Assembly (NCBI GenBank): GCA_949317995.1
Contig: OX439047.1
Location: forward strand, 44,703,505 to 44,767,504
DNA length: 64,000 nucleotides
Source of the DNA: Acholoe squamosa
Lineage: Eukaryota > Annelida > Polychaeta > Phyllodocida > Polynoidae
Direction: 5' to 3'
The translations under genes were made by a program, and so were the position numbers. The notes below the pieces were generated by a model. It had not been told where the DNA came from. It did no database searches and saw nothing but the letters and a program-made list of their open reading frames with translations. Position 1 is the stretch's first letter, and each line of letters begins with the position of its first letter. Below, piece by piece: positions 12,130 to 22,345 of this stretch.

Positions 12130-13089
12130 CACATATGTGGATGTCGGAGCGGAAGGTAAAGCATCAGATAGCACTATCTAGAAGTACTCCGCTTTTGCTC
12201 AGGATATTGATGCCGCAGGTAACCCCCTTAATGTGCGGGAACCCTCAACATTTCCAGGCTTCAACGGGGACTTGCCCTATCATTTTTTTTGCTGATGACA
12301 CATTCGAGATGAGTGAGAGACTTATGAAGCCATATCCCTCCACCAAACTCACCCCCCAGCAGAGGATATTCAACTACCGCCTCAGCAGGTCTAGACGGTG
12401 TGTGTAGAACGCCTTTGGGATCCTGGCCACTCGTTTCAGGATTTTCCGCCAAGAAATAGAAATGGCTCCAGAAAATGTGGACATTATAGTACTGGCATGT
12501 GTGGCTCTACATAATTACCTTAGAACGGTGGCCCCAGGAGCATACCTTCCAAAGGAAGCTTGCGACTGGGAGGGGAAAGACTACAAACAGCACAAAGGTC
12601 TGTGGCGTGCAGAGAAGGTCCTCCCAGGCGGAAAGCCTACTTCTGTACGGAACCGATCAGACAGGGTCAAGATAATGAGGAACAATCCCGCAGGATGGTG
12701 TCTGACCAAGGAGGGAGAACTTCCCAAACAGTGGGATGTTGTGATGCAACATGACTTCTACTTAGAGCGCTAAGTGTGGACCCCGGAGTCGATTAACTTT
12801 AGTGTGTGGGCAGTAATGACAATGTCAGAGACATTTCCTTTTCATCTAAGTAAGTCATGTACACTGTGGTTCATGACTCAAACTTATGTATGCATATGAT
12901 TCAGATAGAAATAAAGAAATAGTATGATTTACAACAAAAACATGAACCTTTATTAAAGAAATCAACACAAGTTCTTGAACTGGAATATACTGTCGCTTAA
13001 GGCACTTTTGTGATACATGTGTAGGCTTCTCCCTTCAGTGAGGCAGGATATAAGGAACTCTAGCCCTGCTAAGTGAACAAACATGAACA

Positions 13090-13090
13090 A

Positions 13091-13145
<55 letters not shown>

Positions 13146-13146
13146 A
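13090..13146. repeat. (TA)n(TG)n microsatellite
   Basis: Uninterrupted TA dinucleotides change to TG dinucleotides. Confidence 0.95.
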
Positions 13147-15577
13147 AGCATAGAATAAATCATTTATGTTTTACTTCAGTACCTGTATGTGTTTAAATGC
13201 AGAGTCATGAGATCGTGATCCTTGAGGGAAAGTCTTTCAAAGAAGGGCACCTGTATTCAGGAAGCCCTATATGTCATACATGTACACTTTTAGTTTGTAG
13301 ACGCTGATTGTACTGTCATTTAATATATAGATGCTCACCTTTATAAGTTAAGTCCTAGATCGTTGAGAGAACCAAAAATAAAAAATCGTGAGTTTGAATC
13401 ATGCATCATTCATCTAAAACAAAAGGTTCTTGAGCACCAACTGTAAAAACTTGGATAAATACTTGTTATAGTAAGATAAGACATGAAGATATAATTTTCC
13501 ATATTAAGCACTGCGGAAGGTTTTCTTGCAGAATTATATAAATAAACCCAAAGTTCTTTTCCTTTTTTATACAAAATGTTCAAACAAATTTGTGTTGTCT
13601 TGTGTTATTTGACACCTTCCGTCTTTTATGCATAATCATCGTGAACGACAAACATGAATCAAGTTTACTTAGAAGGACAGTCCCTGTCTAATGCATCATA
13701 CACCATGTTAATGACATGACGCATGAACTTTCTTTGCAGTTTCGGTGACATCTGCTCTACCTGTCTAACCAAAGAGTCGGCCCACAGTTAGGCATCGGAT
13801 GAAACTGGGTCTGAGGTAAGAGGCTGACTAGTGGGTTTGGGTTTAGACAAAACTTCTACCATTTTTTCTAGGTTTTCGGATTTTTTTTCCATCATCCTCA
13901 ACACTGGGTCGTTCTTGGCCTTCTCGGCTTTCTTTTTGTCCAGCTCAGCCTCATGGGCCCGACGATGGTCAGGTCCTTGTTTGGTGTACCAATTTGCAGA
14001 CGGGGTTTTCACACCATAGTCAGTAGACCTGTCCTCCATGGAAGACTCACCCCCATGCATGGAGGTCTCCTTTCCTGTGTATGGTTGGTAGAGAAAAGCT
14101 CTCTGGGAGGAGCCATCCTCAGAATAATGCAGGCCAGATTTCACTTCTGCTTTGCTGAACAACCTTTTGTACCTATCCAAGGCTGTTTCCTGGCCCTTAC
14201 CTTTGCTTGAGGTCTGATGCAGCCCTTTGCCTGCACCTTTTACAGTGTCTTTGGAGGTAGAAACTGCAGGTGCTGTATCCTCGCAGCTGGATGATTGTCC
14301 CGACTTAGCAGGCTGACTCTGTTTCTTCTGTGGATTGTGTGGTGGACTCAGATACTTAGATTGGTGTGCTGCAGCCTGCGTCCCAATGTGTTGGTTTCTG
14401 CTATAATATTTTTTACTAGACTGGAACACAGGAGTACCCTCAACCTCACCCTCATCGTCTTCCTCATCCTTACCCTCACCCTCACCGTCTCCTTCACCTT
14501 CATCCTCATCTTGATCCAACTTTTGAGCTAGTTGTTCTTGTTCCTGCTTCACCTTTCCGGCGCTTAGGTTGGAATGGTATCTGAGACAACCCCTCCAAGT
14601 TCTCGTCAGTCTGAAAAAAAAGGAAATTTATGCACTCTCTGTCTAATATTATTTACCATGACATCTTAACCCTTCATGAGCTTCAACAAAAAAAAACACC
14701 TCTACAATTATAAATCATGACTAAAAACAAGGGACCTCTTTGTTTTCGACAAAAATGCAGACTTAATTATTTTTTTAAGGTTATATATATAAGAACTTGG
14801 TTGAGATTTTTTTGGGGAAAATAGACTTACACAGAATGGGGGGGCACGTTAAAGACTCATCTAAAAGTTATAAACTAAAGGACACTCTTACCTCTAAGTC
14901 GATAGGCTGGGAAGCTGTTCTCTTTGACTTAGGGGTAGATGTGAAGGTGGCCTTCCCGGGACTGCGTCCAGAGTAGGTGTTGTAGGTTTTGTTCTGGTTC
15001 AAGTAAGTTCTTAAGAACCCGACCAATCTGCATAAATCCTTCTGTCGAGGGGTTTTACCTACAGCAGCTGAACCACTTTTAGCAGTTTTCAGTATCTTGG
15101 AGTACATGTTTCGGAGACCCCTCATCCTGATTTCGATTTTCTTTGCTGGAAAAAGGGACAAGCAATATCTTGCAGCCAGATGTTTGTATAAAATGAACCA
15201 ATGTTTTAAATTTTTATTATTTTAAATACTTTAGTTATGAAACTGTCAACCAAATACTTAAGGTCAGGTTTTTTTTGTTTTTTTTTTATATAGAGCAGCG
15301 CTCATTTTTTATTTAAAAATAAAATAATGTCTATAGCTATACAGGTCTTCGCTACATTTTTTTGATATTTTGTTATATAAACACCACAGGACACCACAGG
15401 ACAATACATAGCGCATTATTATAGTGAGTATGACAATAGATGTGTTCTATATGACTAGTGATAGACATTAGATACTGATATACCTCTACATCGATACAGT
15501 TTTCGCAGCTCCGTTCCCCTATCTAGGAAGTATGCTATGAGTGAGATACTAGGGTTCTTTCAGTGTATGCATAGCGG

Positions 15578-18500
15578 TTACATTGAGTCCAAAATAGCCT
15601 CCCATTTCCTAAACCTCTTTTGCTTGTTCTCTAGACTGCATATAAATTTTTCTGAGAGAAGAGAGTGTTTAAACTCTCCTATCCATTGCAATAGATCAAG
15701 ATGGCACTTGTGATACAAACGCTGCCTATAAATGTAAAACCTGGTTCTAAGCATTACATTGTTGATGATATCACCATTTGGAATTTTTCTACATAATCCA
15801 AGTATCAATTCATGCTCATCTAAATTCCCTGTATCAATCTTAGCAACAGTGTTTATCCATCGTACGACTGACTTCCAGAAGTAGGCTACTGGGGGGCATT
15901 TCACAAGGAAGTGATCAAGAGTGTCAGACTTACCATCACAATATACACATTCTGGGCTTTCCCTTGCACGTATATCAAACAGGTATTTGTTACAAGCTAG
16001 TATTTTATGGAGTACCTTATATTGAAATGATTGTAACTTTGTTTCCCTACTCACTTGGTATGGACACATATATATGTCATACCATGGAACCTTTGTAAAT
16101 TGGACCTCAGGAAAGACTTTTGCCCATTTCATTTCATTCCTTGGCATTTGTTGTGAGTGACGGTATAGAACAATCCAATACAATTCCTTGCTTGATGTTG
16201 AAAAGAGATTAACTACATCTGGGTTATTATCAATGACCCAGATACAGTCATTTGGCCTTTGAATTTCGTCACTGGATATGCTAGCTCTCCAGCTACCTGG
16301 TATACTTTGTCGGATTTGTAGAGCCTGAAGAAAGTTACACCGAACACCATACCTTTGAGAAATTTGAGTGTCTGACATAAAACTTCCATTATCCAGTAAA
16401 TCTTCAACCCTGACAATACCAGCCTCCCTCCAAGACTTCCAAAATATTGGTGTATTATTGATAGTGATGAACTTATTCTTCCACAATACTTCATTACGGA
16501 CCTCCGTTTCTCTTACTAGTGAGACATTTTGGAATTCATGCCAGTCCTTGAGAACCTGATAATAGAATGGGCTTGCTTCTCGTGGTATGTTAATATCTGA
16601 TTTTGTATGAATGAACAGTTTCAAGTCAGACACTTCATGGAGAAATAACTTAATAAAATCACATGGAACCATGGTGGTATCCCAATAGAACCTTTTGATC
16701 CAGTTTATGTTAGATACAATGATTTTCGTTTTAAAGTTGCCTACTGCAAGTCCACCATGCTTAGTCTGTGCCTGAACACGTGCCCTGGCTACCTTGTTCC
16801 TGTTGGAGCCCCATAGGAATCTGTCAACAACTCTATTGACTTCATCTATTGCTCTAGATGGTGTAGTGGTGACTGAGGCCGGGAACATCACACATGGTAG
16901 CATTAGGCTGTTTATGATGATAGTTTTACCTTTGAGTGAGATGTTGCGGTGTCTCCAATCCTCACTTATGCTGGTGATTTTTTGTATCTGGGGTTCAAAG
17001 TTCCACGAGTAATTTTGGGCTTCTGTCCTATTCGGTGCTACAGAGATGCCCAGGACAATCAATCTTTCGCTCCATGCAAGACCCTCCAATCCGGTCTGAC
17101 TAGTGTCAATACCACCGAGTGCAAGATATTGTGTCTTATATCTATTCACCTTCAGACCAGAGTACCTCCTAAACCTTCTCAAACAGTCCAGCAGGTGATG
17201 TAGAGCTGCTGCTGACTCGATAAAACAAGTGGTATCATCAGCATATTGACATATCTTTACTTCTCTAGTACCAAGTCTTATACCTTTAATATCTACATTT
17301 ATGCGTACATTATGAGCTAACAGTTCTACAGCAATAACAAACAAAAAAGGCGATAGACAGCATCCCTGTCTGGTTCCGCATGCAAGTTCAAACCAGTCAC
17401 TTGTGTACCCATTATTTATGACACAGGCAACAATGTCTTTATATAATATCCTGACCCCAAATCCAAACCTTTCAAGTGCCTTAAAGATAAACTCCCACCT
17501 TATCTTATCAAATGCTTTTTCAAAATCAACCGCCATCAGAATACCAGGGCGACCTAACTTTGTGGTGTATGCTAATATATCTTCAACTGTGCGAATACTT
17601 GTTCCTATATACCTTGACCTAACAAATCCAGATTGATCTGAGCTTATAATACTAGGGAGGTGGGGTTTTATCCTTTCTGCCAGGGCCTTGGTGTAGATCT
17701 TATAGTCTGTATTCAACAGGCTGATCGGCCTCCAGTTTCCTAGCTGGAGTCTATCTTTTTCCTTTTTAGGGATAAGGGTTATAATGCCACGTTTCTGTTC
17801 TTGGCTCATGCTGCCCGTTTCCGTGGCATAGAGTAGACTTTGACTAACATCATCCCCAATATCAGTCCAGAAGAACTTATAAAACTCTGCACTTAGCCCA
17901 TCAGTGCCTGGGCACTTCCCATTCTTTAAGGATTTAAGACTGTTGAGAAAATCTGACTTTGATAAGGGTCTCTCTATCATCTCTCTCTGGTTGTCAGACA
18001 AGACAGCTAAGTTGTTTGTATCTATGAAGGGACAACTGTCATCAATATCATCTAACTCTCTATAGCTATCTGAGTACAGATTTCTGTAGAATTGCTTCTG
18101 TACGCTAAGGATATCTTTGCATTCAGTGACTATATGCCCATTTTGATCTTTCAGTTGAGTAATAAGTTTGTCCATAAAATTCTTTTTTTCTAAATTCAAA
18201 AAGTATTTGGTTGGTCGTTCACCCACCTGGGACCAATTCGCTTTTGACCTAAACATGATGGCTCTAGCTGTCTTTAATTCAATATCTTTCAGGTCTCTCT
18301 TAACACTTTCCATTTCATCAATTACATCATGGCCCTCATCAAAGGCTGCAGTCAATTTGCCCAGACTGTTTGCTAACTCCATCTCCACCTTTTTAGACTC
18401 TGCCTTCTTCTTTTTGCTGTAATTAATTGAAAATTTCCTTATCTCATACTTCAGAATCTCCCACTTCGCATTGGGTGCCAGATCCTGGTATTCTATCTTA

Positions 18501-18712
18501 CATTTTCCAAGCATAGTCTTAAGTTGATTCACATAGTCTTTATCTGAGAGAAGGGTATTATTAAACTTCCACACATTTGGGCCTCTGTCCTGGTCAGCAC
18601 TGGAGATTCCCAGTGTTACCTTACTGTGGTCAGACAGCGTTCCAGGACGGATATCTGTTTTATGAACAAAGCCTGTCAAAGTCACCTCCAAGGAGAAAGT
18701 TTTCGACTTCAT
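15578..18712 (-). CDS. LINE ORF2 reverse transcriptase (endonuclease truncated)
   Basis: This 1,044-residue frame begins with the C-terminal edge of an AP-type endonuclease (PGTLSDHS, residues about 24-31). A linker follows, then the reverse transcriptase: NGKCPGTDG about 255, NWRPISLLNTDYKI about 315, MAVDFEKAFDKI about 385, and the catalytic YADD near 489. A C-terminal zinc-knuckle-like CxxC...H...C (CVYCDGKSDTLDHFLVKC) lies near 920-940. The product would copy LINE RNA into DNA at nicked targets. The order and motifs match L1/Tx1-type ORF2. The chosen start is only the first ATG in frame; the true ORF2 began far upstream. No stop interrupts the frame. Autonomous activity is unlikely because the endonuclease is incomplete. 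Confidence 0.92.
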   Translation of the reverse strand: MKSKTFSLEVTLTGFVHKTDIRPGTLSDHSKVTLGISSADQDRGPNVWKFNNTLLSDKDYVNQLKTMLGKCKIEYQDLAPNAKWEILKYEIRKFSINYSKKKKAESKKVEMELANSLGKLTAAFDEGHDVIDEMESVKRDLKDIELKTARAIMFRSKANWSQVGERPTKYFLNLEKKNFMDKLITQLKDQNGHIVTECKDILSVQKQFYRNLYSDSYRELDDIDDSCPFIDTNNLAVLSDNQREMIERPLSKSDFLNSLKSLKNGKCPGTDGLSAEFYKFFWTDIGDDVSQSLLYATETGSMSQEQKRGIITLIPKKEKDRLQLGNWRPISLLNTDYKIYTKALAERIKPHLPSIISSDQSGFVRSRYIGTSIRTVEDILAYTTKLGRPGILMAVDFEKAFDKIRWEFIFKALERFGFGVRILYKDIVACVINNGYTSDWFELACGTRQGCCLSPFLFVIAVELLAHNVRINVDIKGIRLGTREVKICQYADDTTCFIESAAALHHLLDCLRRFRRYSGLKVNRYKTQYLALGGIDTSQTGLEGLAWSERLIVLGISVAPNRTEAQNYSWNFEPQIQKITSISEDWRHRNISLKGKTIIINSLMLPCVMFPASVTTTPSRAIDEVNRVVDRFLWGSNRNKVARARVQAQTKHGGLAVGNFKTKIIVSNINWIKRFYWDTTMVPCDFIKLFLHEVSDLKLFIHTKSDINIPREASPFYYQVLKDWHEFQNVSLVRETEVRNEVLWKNKFITINNTPIFWKSWREAGIVRVEDLLDNGSFMSDTQISQRYGVRCNFLQALQIRQSIPGSWRASISSDEIQRPNDCIWVIDNNPDVVNLFSTSSKELYWIVLYRHSQQMPRNEMKWAKVFPEVQFTKVPWYDIYMCPYQVSRETKLQSFQYKVLHKILACNKYLFDIRARESPECVYCDGKSDTLDHFLVKCPPVAYFWKSVVRWINTVAKIDTGNLDEHELILGLCRKIPNGDIINNVMLRTRFYIYRQRLYHKCHLDLLQWIGEFKHSLLSEKFICSLENKQKRFRKWEAILDSM

Positions 18713-19059
18713 AGCCTTTTAATCTATCTGATATTTCATCTAATACAGCCATCTGGTCTGCTTCATAGTTTTGTGTTGGAGCATAAATATTGCATAAGAC
18801 ATACTCCGCTTCCTGAACCTCGATGTGCAATATAACATACCTCCCATTGGCATCCAGTGTCTTTTCTAGGCACTTGTAAGGGTAATTTCTATTGAAGAGT
18901 ATGGCTACACCTTTGGATGATGAGCTGCCATTTGCACATACCATATCACCACCCCACTCAGCCTTCCAAATCTTTTCCACTTCTGCTGTGCAGTGGGTTT
19001 CCTGAAGGAAGACAATATTATAACTTTCATCCTTTAGCTTCTTGAAAATAGCTCTTTGC
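18660..19059 (-). pseudogene. LINE endonuclease domain, N-terminal half, internally deleted
   Basis: The frame reads NIVFLQETHCT (catalytic Glu), ANGSSSSKGVAIL, NIYAPTQ and then LLGGDF, the typical motif order of the exonuclease-endonuclease-phosphatase fold. Right after GGDF it jumps, out of frame, to the segment preceding SDHS at the head of the ORF2 frame. The middle of the domain, including the expected GDFN continuation and the RIDF-type motif, is absent. I infer an internal deletion of several tens of codons with a frameshift. Confidence 0.8.
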
Positions 19060-20554
19060 AAGGTCAGGTTTTTATTGAATAACAAAAAAACATATAGGAA
19101 ACAGGGATTAAAGGAACAATAAAATAATTACTCACATGGAACCTTAAGAATAACTGCCATTTTGGCGTAGATCAAATCCTTCACAGATGCCACCCGATAG
19201 CCATTAGTCCTCATATCATAGAGAGCTCTCTCCTGTTCCCAGAGCCTGCATAGAGTCTCCTCACGGGTAGGGTCTTCTGTCCACCAAGTTTCAATATCCT
19301 TGTCTTCGAATCTCAAGTCAAGTTTGGATGGAGTCATTTTCATCATAGTCGATTGGAGGTTGGCAAGGTCCTCTGTGTCTTGGTCTACCTCTTTGCCGTC
19401 TTCATCTTGTTAATCCTGGTCTAGAACTGGATGTTTTGTGTAATCACCATGACCTTTGAAGAGAAAAAAAAAATAATTCAATTTAACACACTTGTTCACA
19501 TAAGAAATAATTTACAGCAACATGACTTCAAAGGAAAGCTCGAACATAAAATTAAACCGACTTTGCACAAAAAGTTCTTTAACATGTAGGCATTTGGTAC
19601 ATTTTTATTTGTTTTCAGGGGAAGGTGAAAAGAAAATATTTAATTTTTTTATAATAGACCTTTGCTTAACCATTTCTTAAAAGCCAACAGAAATAACTTC
19701 CAGGTAGGTTGGGAAACAACAAATTTCTATTTTGCATGATGTCTTTCATGAATGGCTTCTGACATCAATATTAGGGTCCAGACTCAAACTTATAACTCAC
19801 CTTCCATAGTACCTTGAGATCAGTTCAAGATATCTTCCATTTCTTCCTGGGATGGATTGTCCTCACTGTCGACATCTAGCTCATCCTCCTTGGACTTAGC
19901 TGCCCTCTTGCGGGAACGTTTTGATTTAGGCATCTTAGGCAGAAGGGACTGCGACTGAGAATCTGACTCACCCTCTCCTGACTCTTCTGGCAGTCTTTGA
20001 AACTGCAGGGATTTACTAGATTTATGACGTTTAGTTTCTTCTCCGTGTACAATAATGTCTTCTGTCTGGGCCTTCAGGCGGGGGGATATGCGCAGCTTAC
20101 CTCGACCAGTCACAGACTTATCACACTGGGGGGTACCAGGAACGTTCTCTTCATCGCTCTCGCTGTCCTATTGTACAGAAGCAGAAGGTGGAGTCGACTT
20201 CTTTGGCCTACCCCTCTTCTTGGGAGGAGGGAGACCCACCAGAGCTTTTGATTTGCCGACCTTCTTAAACCGCGGGGAACTTCTAGTAAGCACAGCTTAA
20301 GCACAGCTTAAGCACAGCCTTCCTTGCCTTTAAGAGAGTGCTAGAAGAACCAACCTTCTTCTTTCCTGCCTTCTTTGTGTCTTGGAGAGGCGGGCTGTCT
20401 GGGATTTCATCGATTTCTTCCTCTTTGGAGGCACGTTTGGTCCGACGGGAAGCCATTTTGGTTTTCTGTTTGTACGGTTCACTACAGTGGCACCGACGTG
20501 CGTGAAGGAGAGGAACTAGAAGTTGTGTTTATCTCACACTAGATGGAGCGCCCT

Positions 20555-20850
20555 TCGGCAGACGCATAGGCAGACGCATCGAAATATCTAATTGCTTTTG
20601 ATATTTAAATACAGATGTATGCGTCTGTTTGCGTCTGACTTTCATAAGTGTGTTGACGCACGCATGACAAAAATCTGCTTCCACTCATGTGTCTGCCGTG
20701 CTTCTGTAGACACATGGAGGATGCATAGGAGACGCATGGACAGTGGATCCTGACTCAACCCTATGCGTCTGTCCTTTTCTCCAATAATCTGACGCATGAG
20801 ACTGCCTCCACTGGCTCTGCGTCGATTTTCAGACGCACACATGGCTTATG
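20555..20850. promoter_or_regulatory. Right subterminal TGCGTC/GACGCA repeats
   Basis: About a dozen copies of GACGCA or TGCGTC (plus GACACA and GATGCA variants) lie inside the right end, mirroring the left end. Confidence 0.6.
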
Positions 20851-21485
20851 TGTCGTAGTGGATTTACCGCTATAAGGACACACAATATAATGTCTGATAA
20901 GGACACACTTTCTCCATCCACATCCTAAAAGAACATAACACACAACGGGCCCATCACGTCTCCAAACAGAGGCCTTTGCAACTGATCTAATATACTCAAT
21001 TTTATAATTTATACAATACTTTTAATTTATATTCCTAGAAATTTTCCTTACATTTTCCGCTGACCGTATTTTGTAGGGCATGATCAATTAGATCTGTGGG
21101 GATCTTCATACTAATACTGCGTGAGGAAGAAAAATGGTGTAGGGGTTTGATGCCCTTTTATTGGAAGAGGCAAGGGCCTCTATGAGGGGGACTTGCAAAC
21201 AGGACTCTTAGCCCTCACAATTAACGTAAACTTGCTTCCTTCTCCCTACCAATCATTAATTAACCATATAGCCCATCCCTTAATGACAACACCGAGACCA
21301 AACCTTTTTTTTATTTCTGACCAAATGCTCACCAATAGTCTGCATGATTATCATCCTTCCACCCACCCCTTCCACTTCCCTTGACCACGACCACTTCTGA
21401 TACCTTGTACCACCGCCAACTGTAGATACATTCCTACCTGTCCACGTGATCACCCATGTACAGGATCCACTGTCAATGTTTCCTG

Positions 21486-21542
21486 AGGTCACATGACCAG
21501 GTCACAGGTCATAAGGTCACAAGTCAGGAAGTCAAAGGTCAA
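21486..21542 (+). promoter_or_regulatory. Cluster of AGGTCA nuclear-receptor half-sites (DR1 and DR2)
   Basis: AGGTCA occurs at 21499-21504, 21506-21511 and 21514-21519, making a direct repeat with 1-base spacing followed by one with 2-base spacing. More AGGTCA or AGTCA copies lie on both sides. DR1 and DR2 are known RXR-type heterodimer sites. Binding here is inference; no gene start is adjacent. Confidence 0.4.
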
Positions 21543-22287
21543 TGCGACGCCGGGGCCGATCAGCTGACGCCCGTACATGTATTATGTGTATGCTGTTTGG
21601 TATTGGCTCGAGGAGGAACTTGGGGGAATCCATTGTATATTGTGGGTGGTTCTGTTTGGCTAAGTATACAAGGACCGTGGGGAATAGTGTGTTTAGTAAG
21701 GTATATGTGTAAACCAGGGAAATTATTATACACAAAAAGCTATTCGTAAAAAGTATAAAATTACAAAAAACACGACATTGTATTAACATATCGACAATGT
21801 GGTTTGAACTTCATATTTCAGCACCAAGATGGTTCCATGTAAGTAACTTTTTAACTGTAAAATTTAGCCCAAGTGAGGGATTCTGGATAATACCTTGCCA
21901 TCTTTCGCGATTGTGTATGAATATCATTTTGTCGCGTCGTGAAGCCAGGAGGCCTATAATATGTCCCCATTTACTCACCCCAAGGGCAAATTGTTTATAG
22001 TTATATTCAAATAGAGAGGCACATGAAGACTCTAGGTTAAAAACAGATTCATATCGTAGGTGCTCACGTGAACCAGGGCATAACGTCTATTTCATTTTTC
22101 CTCTATTATGGTGACAAAATAACAGTACATGATATTTGCTCTTCTTTTTAGCTATGTGACAGTGAAACAAACAGATGACAGGTCATGCAGAGATGCTTGG
22201 GGCTAGTCCCACAGTTAAGACTTAACTTAAATATAGGACAAACCCCTAGGATATACCCTCCAGCCGTTTAGTGCACACAAGAAGTGG

Positions 22288-22345
22288 CCTGGAGGTTAAT
22301 TCAAAACAGTGCTAACTTACCACTGTTTTGCATTAACCTCCTGAG
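22288..22345. mobile_element. 57-bp mini-hairpin sharing ends with the 57.6-kb element
   Basis: The left half (GGAGGTTAATTCAAAACAGTG) and right half (CACTGTTTTGCATTAACCTCC) are near reverse complements, with a spacer of only about 10 bases. The terminal GGAGGTTAATTCAAAACA is identical to the end of the element at 57,591-58,332, so this looks like a minimal deletion derivative. Confidence 0.6.

Larger units (their letters stand above)
9731..12772 (+). pseudogene. Harbinger (HARBI1-like) DDE transposase, split and broken
   Basis: Exons follow good splice sites: 9731 to about 9973; 10267-10432; 10948-11063; 11319-11525, continuing after a 604-bp insert at 12140-12772. Joins keep phase at exons 2/3 and 3/4. 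The DDE_Tnp_4 fold is recognisable: first Asp in LGSLDGKHI, second in FFADDTFEMS, and a YYNYKGYYSI segment between. The third catalytic residue should be the Glu of VENAFG, but its codon is a TAG stop (12,406). Other damage is a frame change near 9915-9935 in exon 1, a stop near 12,181, and an extra T in the run at about 12,283-12,290. It would have cut and joined transposon ends in the nucleus. Assignment to Harbinger is firm; activity is excluded. Confidence 0.88.
15274..19059 (-). mobile_element. 5'-truncated Tx1/L1-like LINE inserted in MADF-gene intron
   Basis: AAGGTCAGGTTTTT flanks both sides (15260-15273 and 19060-19073), a 14-bp target-site duplication. On the minus strand the element starts inside the endonuclease domain and ends in an A-rich tail (T-run at about 15,269-15,289 on the plus strand). 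This is the standard signature of target-primed reverse transcription. The 1,044-codon frame is free of stops although the host transposon is heavily decayed, so the insertion is probably much younger. Confidence 0.88.
13788..20455 (-). pseudogene. MADF/Myb-like partner gene of Harbinger, with AT-hook; split and broken
   Basis: The start is ATG at about 20,455 (MASRRTKRASKEEE). Exon 1 runs to about 19,820 and holds an AT-hook (KKRGRPKKS, about 20,220-20,195). The next exon ends at 19,136 before GTGAGT and encodes the first half of a MADF-type domain (WWTEDPTREETLCRLW). An intron hosting a LINE follows, then an exon at 15,145-14,892 with the second half (LRNMYSKILK...). The join across the intron restores VPSKKIEIRMR in phase. 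The last exon begins at 14,610 and ends at 13,788; it is acidic, then Gln/Ser/Lys-rich. In animal Harbingers this protein binds the transposon ends and helps import the transposase; here that role is inferred. Damage: an 11-bp tandem triplication at about 20,291-20,320 that shifts the frame, a TAG at 20,170, and an apparent frame change near 14,550. Confidence 0.75.
9434..20870. mobile_element. PIF/Harbinger DNA transposon, decayed and invaded
   Basis: The ends are inverted: left GCAGTAAATCCACTAGGACG, right (reverse complement) GCGGTAAATCCACTACGACA. Flanks are TAA on the left and TAT on the right; a perfect ATA pair is also possible with a one-base shift. Harbinger elements make 3-bp duplications. 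Inside are a plus-strand DDE transposase and a convergent minus-strand MADF gene, the two-gene arrangement known for animal Harbingers. The 11.4-kb length is inflated by a 3.8-kb LINE, a 604-bp insert and a 316-bp MITE; without them it is about 6.7 kb. Both genes are broken, so the copy is inactive. Confidence 0.8.
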
